Source of the DNA: G965215225 sp965215225
GTDB lineage: Bacteria > Pseudomonadota > Gammaproteobacteria > CBDBNL01 > JAAOII01
Length of the DNA: 64,000 nucleotides
Assembly: GCA_965215225.1 (NCBI GenBank)
Contig: OZ244039.1
Coordinates: 496,001 to 560,000 of the forward strand
Reading direction: 5' to 3'
A model generated the notes under the pieces. That model was not told where the DNA came from. It did not search any database and saw nothing but the letters and a program-made list of their open reading frames with translations. Below, in pieces: positions 1-7,761 of this stretch (position 1 is the stretch's first letter; the number at the start of each line of letters is the position of its first letter). Both the position numbers and the translations under genes were made by a program.

Positions 1-512
1 TGCAACATGAAAGAGAGAGGAAAACCACATTTTTGAGAAAAGACTATGGAGGAAAGAAAGCAGGACTGCATCCCTTTGGCCCTCTGATTTCAGACATTTG
101 GTTTGATATACATAGAATAAAACATTCAAAATACAGAAACCAACATCCTTGTCAGTTGCCTGTTCATTTACTAGAAAGAATAATACTATTAACAACAGAT
201 GAGAATGATGTGGTTCTAGATCCTTTCGTCGGGACAGGCACAACAGCTATAGCAGCGAAAAAGTTAAATAGGAAATATATTGGCTTTGAATTAGACCCAG
301 AGTATATAAAAATAGCCCAGGACAATTTAGATAAAGCCAAGCCTACTTCAAAAATTGATAATGTATGGGTAAGCTTTTATCTAGGAGAATTAAAAACTAT
401 AAGAGATAAAGATTGGGAGCTGCTATCAAGCAAATTTGAGATACCCCAAAACCTAAAAGAAATTGATTTTAAGAAGATACAACTAAAAGGACCAAATTTC
501 GAATTCTTCTAA
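1..512 (+). CDS. DNA methyltransferase, C-terminal part (cut by left edge)
   Basis: The frame is open from base 3 to the stop at 512 and has no clear start, so the gene begins outside the window. The visible part carries the AdoMet-binding motif DPFVGTGTT followed by an acidic strand (GFELDPEY), typical of site-specific DNA N4-cytosine/N6-adenine methyltransferases. In the beta-type order the catalytic (D/S/N)PP(Y/W) motif lies N-terminal to this motif; none is visible here, so it should lie upstream of the edge. QHPCQLPVHLLERII before the motif is the usual family lead-in. The last 50 or so residues are not recognisable. The recognition sequence cannot be told, nor whether a restriction gene lies to the left. 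Confidence 0.8.
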   Translation, partial: QHERERKTTFLRKDYGGKKAGLHPFGPLISDIWFDIHRIKHSKYRNQHPCQLPVHLLERIILLTTDENDVVLDPFVGTGTTAIAAKKLNRKYIGFELDPEYIKIAQDNLDKAKPTSKIDNVWVSFYLGELKTIRDKDWELLSSKFEIPQNLKEIDFKKIQLKGPNFEFF

Positions 513-588
513 TACTCTTTCCGATATCTCCGCTACTCTTGTCTTTCTATAGGATGCTTGATACTCCCCCATCAATCTCCAATAACCT

Positions 589-1602
589 ATGAAACAACTG
601 ACTTTTATCTCGTTGTTGCTCTGCTTTTTGGTCATAGGCTTGGGTGCTACCACGAGGATACAGGATGCAGGTCTTGGTTGTCCCGACTGGCCCCTATGCT
701 ATGGCGCCCTATTGGTGCCCGATGAAGCGGACCTGCCTGATACCCAAGCAGCCTCTTTTGATAAGGAGAAGGCGTGGCTTGAGGTTATCCATCGGCTAGC
801 GGCTGGGGGATTGGGCTTGGTGGTTTTGCTGATGTTGTTGGTTGAGCTGGGTTCGGCTTATCTCGGCAGGAAGAGGACATCAAGGCTCATTGTCATCTTG
901 GCGGTTCTGGTTGTGGTTCAGGCGCTATTTGGCATGTGGACGGTCACTCTAAAGCTATTGCCTGAGATAGTTGTCTTACATCTCATGGGCGGGATGGCTA
1001 TATTAGGATTGCTTTTTCTTCACTGGCTCCATCTTGCTCGCTCATCTTCCACGCTGCCCTCATCACTTGACTCACCGACATGGTCACGAACCTCCTTGAC
1101 CTCAGGCCAGCTTTTCCCCGCCTATTTGTTTTTGGCGCTTGTCATAGCCCAGATTATTTTGGGAGGCTGGGTATCGGCTAATTATGCCGCCCTTGCTTGT
1201 CCTGACTTCCCTCTGTGTAATGCCCAGTGGTTACCACCAGCTGATTTCCAGCAGGGCTTTCGGTTGGGATTTGAGTTGGGACCTAATTATGAGGGCGGCT
1301 TATTGTCTGAGCAAGCGCGGGTGGCAATTCACTGGACTCATCGCCTTGGTGCTCTTATTATTTTGTTATCTTGGTTGGGGTATTATGCTTTTGCGGCCAA
1401 GCAACTTCGCCCTGATCTGGGCTTGATAGGAATAGTGCTATTGTTTCAGCTGGCATTGGGGATTACAAATGTGCTGGCTCAGTTGCCTCTCTTTATTGCT
1501 GTCGCCCATAATCTAGGTGCTGCCCTCCTATTATTGACGACCCTATCCCTCATTCATAGAATACATCATATGTCTCGACCTTCCCATGATATCCCTTATT
1601 AG
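589..1602 (+). CDS. ctaA: Heme A synthase (Cox15/CtaA family)
   Basis: Inner-membrane enzyme that converts heme O to heme A for aa3-type cytochrome oxidases. The 337-residue protein has about eight hydrophobic segments in two pseudo-symmetric halves. Each half has a Cys pair (C31/C37 in LGCPDWPLC, C204/C210 in LACPDFPLC) and conserved heme-ligand-type histidines: H68 (EVIHRL), H131 (VVLHLMGG), H248/H251 (HWTHRLG) and H307 (VAHNLG). Length fits the family. The ATG at 589 has no evident Shine-Dalgarno sequence. It overlaps ctaB by 17 bp, which implies an operon and translational coupling. No oxidase subunit gene lies within the visible neighbourhood. Confidence 0.95.
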   Translation: MKQLTFISLLLCFLVIGLGATTRIQDAGLGCPDWPLCYGALLVPDEADLPDTQAASFDKEKAWLEVIHRLAAGGLGLVVLLMLLVELGSAYLGRKRTSRLIVILAVLVVVQALFGMWTVTLKLLPEIVVLHLMGGMAILGLLFLHWLHLARSSSTLPSSLDSPTWSRTSLTSGQLFPAYLFLALVIAQIILGGWVSANYAALACPDFPLCNAQWLPPADFQQGFRLGFELGPNYEGGLLSEQARVAIHWTHRLGALIILLSWLGYYAFAAKQLRPDLGLIGIVLLFQLALGITNVLAQLPLFIAVAHNLGAALLLLTTLSLIHRIHHMSRPSHDIPY

Positions 1603-2500
1603 CGACTATTGGCAGCTATGTAAGCCGCGAGTGGTTCTGCTGATTATGATTACCTGTATGGTTGGTATGCTATTGGCGGTGCCTGGCTTGCCGCCTCTGA
1701 TGCTCTTTTTCTTGGCTAACCTGGGTATTGCACTTTGCGCCGCCTCAGCCGCCGCTTTGAATCATCTACTGGATAGAAGTCTGGATAGGAAGATGGATCG
1801 CACCAAGACTCGTCCTGTGGCTCAGCAGCGTCTAGGAGAGGTTGCGGTGGCGATATTTGCTGGCTGTCTTGCTTTGGCGGGTTTTAGCATTCTCTATTTT
1901 GGCGTCAATCAGCTCACAGCCTATCTTACTTTATTGTCCTTAGTAGGCTATGCTATTGTCTATACGGCTTATCTTAAATGGGCGACACCTCAGAACATTG
2001 TGTTGGGAGGTCTTTCCGGCGCTATGCCGCCTCTCTTAGGCTGGACAGCGATCACTAATCGCATAGATACCTATCCGCTGATATTGGTAGCGATTATCTT
2101 TGTTTGGACGCCTCCTCACTTCTGGGCTCTGGCTTTACAGAAGAAGCGCGAATACGCCGCTGGTGGCGTGCCCATATTACCGCTGGTCTATGGCGACAGC
2201 TTCACTCGGTTGCATATAGGTCTTTATGCGATCTTGACGGTTTTGCTGACTTTCTTTCCTTACCTGATAGGTCAAAATGGATTGCTCTACTTGCTCGGCT
2301 TAATTCCTCTCAATCTATGGTGGGGTTATAGGGTCATCCAGCTGTGGCGGCGCTCTGTTCCTCAAGCCCCTTTCAATCTCTTTCGTCATAGCATTCACTA
2401 TCTAGCTATCCTATTTTTACTGCTCCTGGTGGATCATTGGGTTGGTCCCACTGCCCGCTGGTCTATGCCAAATTTACCATTTCCTCAGACAAGCGGCTAG
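1586..2500 (+). CDS. ctaB: Protoheme IX farnesyltransferase (heme O synthase)
   Basis: UbiA-family integral membrane prenyltransferase that adds a farnesyl group to protoheme to make heme O, the substrate of CtaA just upstream. The 304-residue protein has about nine membrane segments. It shows the Asp-rich prenyl-diphosphate site N59-x3-D63-x3-D67-x3-D71 and the second conserved loop KREYAAGGVPILPLVYG. It starts inside the end of ctaA (17-bp overlap), so both heme steps are probably made from one mRNA. After the stop, 2571-2622 holds a loose repeat of the word accaaagac; no gene is evident there and a 62-codon frame across it looks spurious. Confidence 0.95.
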   Translation: MISLISDYWQLCKPRVVLLIMITCMVGMLLAVPGLPPLMLFFLANLGIALCAASAAALNHLLDRSLDRKMDRTKTRPVAQQRLGEVAVAIFAGCLALAGFSILYFGVNQLTAYLTLLSLVGYAIVYTAYLKWATPQNIVLGGLSGAMPPLLGWTAITNRIDTYPLILVAIIFVWTPPHFWALALQKKREYAAGGVPILPLVYGDSFTRLHIGLYAILTVLLTFFPYLIGQNGLLYLLGLIPLNLWWGYRVIQLWRRSVPQAPFNLFRHSIHYLAILFLLLLVDHWVGPTARWSMPNLPFPQTSG

Positions 2501-2663
2501 TCTGCCTAATCTAATTCTGGGTCTAATTCAGGTGCCGCTGATCCTACTGGTCTTGCCATGGCGAGCGCTAGCCTCAAAGACCAAAGATCAACGACCAACA
2601 ACCAAAGACCGAAGACAAGCTTGCTATTAGGGGCACTAGCTGATTAGCTATGTCAAATCCTCA

Positions 2664-2675
2664 TATAATAGACCT
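2664..2675 (+). promoter_or_regulatory. Candidate -10 box of argC with almost no leader
   Basis: TATAAT at 2664-2669 ends six bases before the GTG start of argC, so transcription would begin at or next to the start codon (leaderless mRNA). No good -35 hexamer is seen at 17 bp spacing. Confidence 0.35.
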
Positions 2676-3716
2676 GTGAAATCACTTATAACCATCTATG
2701 GTGCCAGCGGCTATACTGCTGGTGAGCTACTCAGATTATTGGACTGTCACCCTGAGGTTGAAGTAGCCAAAGTAGTATCCCAATCTTACCCACGAACTGC
2801 CTTAGGCGAGCTTCATCCTCAGCTGCTTGGTTCTAAGCTGGCGGGTCTTAAGACTATTTCGCCTGAGGATAGGACTTGGCAAGAATGCGATTGTGTTTTT
2901 TTCGCCACTCCAGCATTAATTGCGATGAAGCAAGCGGAATTGGCGCTCCAAAACAAAGCCCTGGTTGTGGATCTGTCGCCAGATTTTCGTATTAAGGACT
3001 TGGCAGTCTGGCGCCATTGGTATAAGGCAGAACATAGCTCGCCTGAGCTGGTCTCTCAAGCAGCCTATGGTTTGCCAGAAGCAAATCGCGCTGCTATCAA
3101 AAAGGCGCGTCTTATTGCCAATCCGGGCTGCTATGCTACTGCTATTCAGCTGGCGCTGCTGCCATTATTGGCAGACTATGGGGATGGGCTGAATGAGGAA
3201 TTGGTGGTGGATGCCAAGTCTGGTGTTAGCGGGGCAGGCAGACTGAGTGAGGCGGCTAGCTTAGCGGTAGAAGGGGATTTCAGTTGTTATGCTGCTACTG
3301 GTCATCGTCATCAAGCCGAAGTAGAGGAATTCTTGTCCAGCTTGAGCCATAAGCAGATTCAATTAAGGTTTGTGCCTCATTTGGTGCCTATGAGCCGTGG
3401 GATATTTGTTGATATCTATCTTCCCTTAGGGGATCTAGGAGAAGATAATTTACGCAGCTGCTATGAGAACTATTATGACGAAGAGCCTTTTGTTCATTTT
3501 CTGCCTGCCAATCAATCCCCTCATACTAAGGCAGTCCGAGGCACTAATCATTGCCACCTTGCTCTTTTTGCGCCGCCACGCTCTCGTTATGTTCAAGTGT
3601 GTGGTTCATTGGATAATCTGGTTAAGGGGGCGGCTGGCTTAGCAATCCAAAATATGAATTTGGCTTTAGGGTTGGAGGAGACTAGCGGCTTGACCCAAAC
3701 TGGATTGTCTCCTTAA
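2676..3716 (+). CDS. argC: N-acetyl-gamma-glutamyl-phosphate reductase
   Basis: Third step of arginine synthesis: NADPH-dependent reduction of N-acetylglutamyl phosphate to the semialdehyde. The 346-residue protein matches the long form of ArgC. It has the nucleotide-binding start YGASGYTAGELLRLL (residues 8-22), the catalytic cysteine C152 in ANPGCYATA, SGVSGAGR, and the conserved HRHQAEVEEF segment. GTG at 2676 is the first usable start and gives the family N-terminus MKSLITIYGASG. No other arginine gene is nearby. Flanking sequence to 3843 has no recognisable gene or terminator. Confidence 0.95.
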   Translation: MKSLITIYGASGYTAGELLRLLDCHPEVEVAKVVSQSYPRTALGELHPQLLGSKLAGLKTISPEDRTWQECDCVFFATPALIAMKQAELALQNKALVVDLSPDFRIKDLAVWRHWYKAEHSSPELVSQAAYGLPEANRAAIKKARLIANPGCYATAIQLALLPLLADYGDGLNEELVVDAKSGVSGAGRLSEAASLAVEGDFSCYAATGHRHQAEVEEFLSSLSHKQIQLRFVPHLVPMSRGIFVDIYLPLGDLGEDNLRSCYENYYDEEPFVHFLPANQSPHTKAVRGTNHCHLALFAPPRSRYVQVCGSLDNLVKGAAGLAIQNMNLALGLEETSGLTQTGLSP

Positions 3717-3843
3717 TATAGACAGACTAGACCTTTAAATCACTCAAATCCCTCATCATAGACTAGATAGATTAAGCGGAATTTTTTGCTGGGAGCATTA
3801 ATATGCTTGAAGGTGCTTTAATATATTTGGCGACTAAGAGGGG

Positions 3844-4692
3844 CTAAGAATGTGCCTTTTTTGAGATTTTGTTTTTGGCAGCAACAAGAAAAAGCTTGGC
3901 GTCTTTTAGTCTGAGGGCAGCCAAAGAATAACCCCAAACACAGCCATAATCTAATCCAATGATCTTAGGATTATTAGTCTTGCCTGAAAGGGCAGCCCAA
4001 TGACCGAAGATAATCTTGCTAGGGTCAGGGCGATGGTGGCTGAACCAGGGCTTATACTTCTTGTTAGGCTCCTTCTTGGTGGCTTTGGTGGCCTTGGTGA
4101 CGAAGGACAACTCACCTTCTGAGCTGCATAGTCTCATTCGGGTGAAATAATTGGCGATGAGTCTCAGCCTTTTCATCCCGCTTATTGAATCCTGCCATCT
4201 TGTTGGCTCATCGCCATAAAGATGGTTCATTAGGGACTTGAGTTGGTCTCTTGGTCCTTGTAAGGCTGTTTCCAGTTCGGCGGCATATATTAGAGCATCT
4301 TGTCTAGTCCATTGAGGGGCTATGCCAGCATGGACCAAGATAAAATCATGCTTGTTGTCATAAAACGCTAAGGGTTGGTGTCTAAGCCAGTCTATGAGTT
4401 CTAGACCGTCAAGGGCATTTAAGACTTCCGTTAGACTAGCATCTGGGTGAGCAGTAGCCTGTGGTGCCCCTGAGTAGAGGGCAATCAGATGAAGGTCATG
4501 GTTGCCTAATACCAGCTGGGAGTTGGGTAGCTCCTTAATTTTTCTAAGCACTGCCAGAGGTTGAGCACCTCGTCCCACTAGGTCGCCAGTGAAAAATAAG
4601 CGATCTTTGGCAGGCTGGTAGTTTATCTTGTCAAGGAGCTCACAGAGTTCGTCATAACAACCATGAACATCTCCTATGACATAAGAAGCCAC
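3844..4692 (-). CDS. apaH: Symmetrical bis(5'-nucleosyl)-tetraphosphatase
   Basis: Hydrolyses Ap4A to two ADP and can also act on Np4 caps of RNA. The 282 residues match the usual length of about 280. The metallophosphoesterase signature blocks are present in order: GDVHG (residues 8-12), GDLVGRG and GNHD, with a later VHAG and a GHW histidine motif near residue 230. It is the last gene of the pdxA-rsmA-apaG-apaH cluster, a conserved gammaproteobacterial arrangement, and follows apaG after only 4 bp. Confidence 0.95.
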   Translation of the reverse strand: MASYVIGDVHGCYDELCELLDKINYQPAKDRLFFTGDLVGRGAQPLAVLRKIKELPNSQLVLGNHDLHLIALYSGAPQATAHPDASLTEVLNALDGLELIDWLRHQPLAFYDNKHDFILVHAGIAPQWTRQDALIYAAELETALQGPRDQLKSLMNHLYGDEPTRWQDSISGMKRLRLIANYFTRMRLCSSEGELSFVTKATKATKKEPNKKYKPWFSHHRPDPSKIIFGHWAALSGKTNNPKIIGLDYGCVWGYSLAALRLKDAKLFLVAAKNKISKKAHS

Positions 4693-4696
4693 TCGA

Positions 4697-5092
4697 CTAG
4701 TTTAAGGTGCGAGGAACTGAGAGGACAAATTTTTCTATCGGCACATGGAACTCAAAACCATCCTCGTGTCTGAGAGTGTATTCTCCCTCCATTGTTCCCA
4801 TTTCGGTATCTAGCATAACACCGCTGGTGTATTTGAAGGATTTGTGAGGGGCAATAATAGGTTGTTTTCCTATGACGCCATCGCCGCCCGCCCTATGTTC
4901 TTGATAGTCACTGTTGGTGATAGTCCATTTGCGGTTGAGTATCTGAACGCTCTTATTGCCGAGGTTGGTTATTTCTATGGCATAGATAAAAGCATAGCGA
5001 TTCTCTTCTGGGTTGGACTTTTCTGGCGCAAAGCGAGCGCTTATCTCAATGCGCAGCTTGTCGTCCATCTTGTCAGTTTTCTTCATTGTCAT
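4697..5092 (-). CDS. apaG: ApaG-domain protein
   Basis: Small beta-sandwich (DUF525/ApaG) protein of 131 residues whose biochemical role is unsettled; members have been linked to Co2+/Mg2+ metabolism and nucleotide binding. It shows the family hallmark GGDGVIGKQPIIAPH (near residues 68-82), then the YTSGVMLDTEMGTMEG segment typical of ApaG. The 5' end overlaps the rsmA stop region by 20 bp, so it is probably translated by coupling. Any of three nearby Met codons (residues 1, 3, 9) could be the true start. Confidence 0.93.
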   Translation of the reverse strand: MTMKKTDKMDDKLRIEISARFAPEKSNPEENRYAFIYAIEITNLGNKSVQILNRKWTITNSDYQEHRAGGDGVIGKQPIIAPHKSFKYTSGVMLDTEMGTMEGEYTLRHEDGFEFHVPIEKFVLSVPRTLN

Positions 5093-5849
5093 ACTTGATT
5101 AGAGTTTTTTCCTTTTTGATACGATTGGTTAGGAGAATAAAATCTTCAAGGCTAAGATTGATGGGGCGTTTTTCTGCTAGCTGCAATTCCTTTAGCAAAG
5201 ACCCATAGGCACTTGGAAGGTTGTTGCGCAAGCGGCGATGGGGACGGTTAAAAGCAAGGCGAATGATCTCTTTGAATGAATTATCCTGCTGCTGAGTTGG
5301 AATCAGACGAATAAAACTGGAGGTCACCTGTGGTTGAGGATAGAAAGCACGACTTGGAACCTCAAACAGAATCTCTCCTTGCGCTTGGGAGGAACGCAAT
5401 AGACTGAGTCTGCCATAATGGGATTGACCTACCTGAGCAAAAAGCCGTTGGGCTATCTCTTGTTGAACTAAGAAGTGCATATCTTTGATATGGGGTTTAT
5501 CAAGCAACTTTTCAATAAGGGGAATGGCTATATTGTAGGGCAAATTTCCTACCATACGACTTGGACTCTTCAACTCAAAATCATAGTTTAGGGCGTCAGC
5601 ATGGACGACTTTCAAATTGGGATGGGGGGATTTAGCAAGTTGGCGATAGAGCCTCTTGTCAATTTCCACCGCGGTGAGATGGCAGTTCGCCCTCGCTAAG
5701 GGGAAGGTAAGCACGCCTTGACCTGCACCTATTTCTATTAGGTGGTCGGTAGGTTTGGCATCAATAACAGCCAGCATCTTTGCTATTATTTGTTCATCAA
5801 TGAGAAAATGTTGGCCGAGTCTTTTAATCGGCTGGGGAAGCTTCTGCAT
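5073..5849 (-). CDS. rsmA: 16S rRNA (adenine(1518)-N6/adenine(1519)-N6)-dimethyltransferase
   Basis: KsgA/RsmA dimethylates two adjacent adenines in the 3' hairpin of 16S rRNA as a late check on 30S assembly. The 258 residues begin with the family N-terminus (KRLGQHFLID). They contain AdoMet motif EIGAGQGVLT and catalytic motif NLPYN, followed by the family RLSLL...PRAFYPQPQV region (here PSRAFYPQPQV). The length is slightly short compared with about 270 for E. coli. It overlaps pdxA by 26 bp and apaG by 20 bp, a compact operon. Confidence 0.95.
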   Translation of the reverse strand: MQKLPQPIKRLGQHFLIDEQIIAKMLAVIDAKPTDHLIEIGAGQGVLTFPLARANCHLTAVEIDKRLYRQLAKSPHPNLKVVHADALNYDFELKSPSRMVGNLPYNIAIPLIEKLLDKPHIKDMHFLVQQEIAQRLFAQVGQSHYGRLSLLRSSQAQGEILFEVPSRAFYPQPQVTSSFIRLIPTQQQDNSFKEIIRLAFNRPHRRLRNNLPSAYGSLLKELQLAEKRPINLSLEDFILLTNRIKKEKTLIKYDNEEN

Positions 5850-6837
5850 CTCTTTGGCTTAGTTCTATTGCTAGTCTTATGGCTTGCTTCATACTACCAT
5901 AGTCTATTTGCTTGCTGCCAGCTATGGCATAGGCGGTGCCATGGTCGGGTGAGGTGCGAATGAATGGTAGTCCATAGGTCCATTGTGCCCCTTGACCGAA
6001 GGTGAGAGCCTTAAAAGGAGCTAACCCTTGGTCGTGATAGATGGCGATGATGGCATCATATTTGGTGGCGAAAGCAAATAGGGAATCGGCACTAAGCGGG
6101 CCTGCTAGATTGATATCTTGGGCACGCAGCTGATCGGCTAGAGGACTGAGCAGAACTTTCTCTTCCTGTCCTAATAGCCCTCCTTCGCCGCCGTGAGGAT
6201 TTAGACCACATAGAGCCAGCCGAGGTTCTGGGCAAGAAAAATAGTGTTGAATGGCTTGATGGGTCATGAGTATCTTTGTTTTAACCAGCTGTTTGCTAAG
6301 CAGTTTGCCGACCTGCATAAGTGGAATGTGCATGGTGATGAAAGCCACCTTAATTTTATTGTCAATTCTATTGCCAATTCTATTGCCAACAAATATTGAC
6401 AGGGTTTTAGGGCTATTGGTCAGCTGTCTTAGATAGCTGGTGAGATCGGTAAAGTGCTCGCCGGCTTCATTGATGAGCTTTTTGTCAGTAGGGGCAGTTA
6501 TCAGCGCCCCATAGAAGCCGTTCAAACAGAGCTCGGCGGCGCGGTTATGGAGCTCAAGCAGATAAGGGACATTGGCGATGTCCGGTTTGCCAGCCTCTGC
6601 TCGTTTGTTTAGTGGATGATGAATGAAGGACAACTGGCCTGGCTTTGGTGGTTGGGCTCTTTCAGTGGCGCCGACCTCAGTGAGCTGGATTTCTATATTG
6701 AGCCGCTTAGCCCTTTCGGTTAGGAGGTCTCCATCGCCCATCACAACTATGCAATGATGGAACTCGTCTGCAACCAATAGGCAGAGATCGGGTCCCAAAC
6801 CAGCTGGTTCGCCAGAGGTGATAAGAAGGGGTTTCAT
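5824..6837 (-). CDS. pdxA: 4-hydroxythreonine-4-phosphate dehydrogenase
   Basis: NAD-dependent step of pyridoxal phosphate synthesis (DXP-dependent route). The start chosen is the ATG at 6837, giving MKPLLITSGEPAGLGPDL. The frame is open further upstream, but those codons lie inside a tRNA gene. Family motifs are present: GEPAGLGP near the N-terminus, TAPTDKK, YHDQGLAPFK with a metal-binding His, and TSPDHGTAYAIAG near the C-terminus. Length of 337 is normal. It is the first gene of the cluster; tRNA-Leu lies just upstream on the same strand, so processing from a shared transcript is possible. Confidence 0.94.
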   Translation of the reverse strand: MKPLLITSGEPAGLGPDLCLLVADEFHHCIVVMGDGDLLTERAKRLNIEIQLTEVGATERAQPPKPGQLSFIHHPLNKRAEAGKPDIANVPYLLELHNRAAELCLNGFYGALITAPTDKKLINEAGEHFTDLTSYLRQLTNSPKTLSIFVGNRIGNRIDNKIKVAFITMHIPLMQVGKLLSKQLVKTKILMTHQAIQHYFSCPEPRLALCGLNPHGGEGGLLGQEEKVLLSPLADQLRAQDINLAGPLSADSLFAFATKYDAIIAIYHDQGLAPFKALTFGQGAQWTYGLPFIRTSPDHGTAYAIAGSKQIDYGSMKQAIRLAIELSQRDAEASPAD

Positions 6838-6864
6838 ATTAGAAAAAACAATACTAAATGAAAA

Positions 6865-6947
6865 TACCGAGGGCGAGACTTGAACTCGCACTCCCAAAGG
6901 GAACCGGATTTTGAGTCCGGCGCGTCTACCAGTTCCGCCACCTCGGC
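6865..6947 (-). tRNA. tRNA-Leu (anticodon CAA)
   Basis: Read on the minus strand, the 83-nt sequence folds as a class II tRNA. The acceptor stem is GCCGAGG with CCUCGGU (a G-U closing pair), the D-loop contains GGUAGACGCG, and the anticodon stem CCGGA/UCCGG encloses loop CUCAAAA, so the anticodon is CAA (UUG codons). A variable arm follows, then T-loop GUUCAAGUC and discriminator A. The 3' CCA is not encoded (A73 is followed by UUU), so it must be added by CCA-transferase. Confidence 0.93.
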
Positions 6948-6956
6948 TCAGATTCT

Positions 6957-6962
6957 ATTATA
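6957..6962 (-). promoter_or_regulatory. -10 box of the tRNA-Leu promoter
   Basis: TATAAT on the minus strand ends about 10 nt before the first base of the mature tRNA. No convincing -35 was seen. Confidence 0.6.
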
Positions 6963-7120
6963 GCCCAGACCCGCTTCTTTAGGTGCTAGTATTTCCAAGC
7001 ATCTCAGCTTTTACTTCTTAATTTGGCATCAGGCTGGCTTGCTTAAGAACTAGTATTCCCGGCTGATATGGGTTTGCCAGGATCCCTCAGCCATATAAGA
7101 GCCCTCAGCCATAACAGAAA

Positions 7121-7147
7121 CCCTTAGGTGTTCTAAACACCTAAGGG
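7121..7147 (-). terminator. Rho-independent-type hairpin downstream of the small heat-shock gene
   Basis: A perfect 10-bp inverted repeat (CCCTTAGGTG / CACCTAAGGG) with a 7-nt loop. On the minus strand it is followed by a short T-rich stretch (TTTCTGTT), so it most likely ends the hsp20 transcript. The rest of 6963-7205 has no gene; short direct repeats around CTAGTATT occur at 6987-7053. Confidence 0.6.
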
Positions 7148-7205
7148 CTCTTGTGTCTCTCCCATCTTCCTTCGCCTTTCCTTGTGTGACCGAAAGGAAC
7201 AATAC

Positions 7206-7640
7206 TTAGCGAACCGCTATTTTGGTGGCAGCAGCTCGTTGTTCCTTGTGTTTAGGTAGCACAAGGGACAGGACACCATTTTTGTAGTCTGCTTGGATAT
7301 TGCTTAGATCTACATTTTGTGGCAGAGAAAAAGAACGATAGAATTTGCCATAGGCTCTTTCAATGGTGTGAAAAGAATCTCCCTCTTTCTTTTCTTTCTC
7401 ACTGGATCTTTCAGCTGAGATACTGAGAGTATGATCTTCCACATCCACATTAATGTTGTCCTTCTCTATGCCAGGAAGTTCAGCATTAATGACATAGCTG
7501 TCCTTGTTCTCTTTGATATCCACTGGAGGCAACCAGTTGCTGTCTTTCTCAAAGGCGAAGAGATTGCCACCAGAAGCTTTATTCAAACCTAACAGGGAAC
7601 TTTCCAATTCTCTGAAAGGATTCCATTGAACTAATTTCAT
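7206..7640 (-). CDS. Small heat-shock protein (Hsp20/alpha-crystallin family)
   Basis: ATP-independent holdase chaperone. The start is placed at the ATG at 7640 because GGAGG lies 8 nt before it; an ATG five codons further upstream overlaps this ribosome site. The 144-residue protein begins with the bacterial class-A type MKLVQWNPFRELE. The alpha-crystallin domain (about residues 38-130) shows DNYV-type strands (DSYVINAELPGIEKDNINVDVED), RAYGKFYRSFSLP and the A-x-x-x-n-GVL strand (ADYKNGVLSLVLPK). The C-terminal tail carries KIAV, a possible I-x-I/V anchor. It is transcribed divergently from the metal transporter. Confidence 0.93.
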   Translation of the reverse strand: MKLVQWNPFRELESSLLGLNKASGGNLFAFEKDSNWLPPVDIKENKDSYVINAELPGIEKDNINVDVEDHTLSISAERSSEKEKKEGDSFHTIERAYGKFYRSFSLPQNVDLSNIQADYKNGVLSLVLPKHKEQRAAATKIAVR

Positions 7641-7687
7641 AGTAATTTCCTCCATTATGTCTTTTTATTTAGTATTTCTATTTGTTT

Positions 7688-7694
7688 TTTCAAG
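7688..7694 (-). promoter_or_regulatory. Possible sigma-32 -35 element before hsp20
   Basis: CTTGAAA on the minus strand matches the RpoH -35 core, and rpoH is encoded in this window. A matching CCCCAT-type -10 is not evident, so this is tentative. Confidence 0.3.
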
Positions 7695-7729
7695 GAAAAC
7701 TTATTGTTTATTAATATAATTATCCTTAG

Positions 7730-7753
7730 TATAAAAACTTAATCTATGTTAAG
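7730..7753 (+). promoter_or_regulatory. Candidate -10 and metal-regulator operator of the metal-uptake operon
   Basis: TATAAA at 7730-7735 is followed at once by the perfect dyad CTTAATCTATGTTAAG (7738-7753), placed between the presumed transcription start and the first gene. A DtxR/MntR-family gene ends this operon, so a repressor site here is plausible. The dyad is not an exact match to a published MntR or Zur box. Confidence 0.4.
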
Positions 7754-7761
7754 ATTGATGT

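Noticed and set aside
2442..2630. 62-codon ORF after ctaB
   Set aside because: Its first part is an out-of-frame shadow of ctaB and the rest is low-complexity; no family resemblance.
6838..6897. pdxA start at 6897
   Set aside because: The extra 20 codons lie in the 3' half of tRNA-Leu; the family N-terminus begins at 6837.
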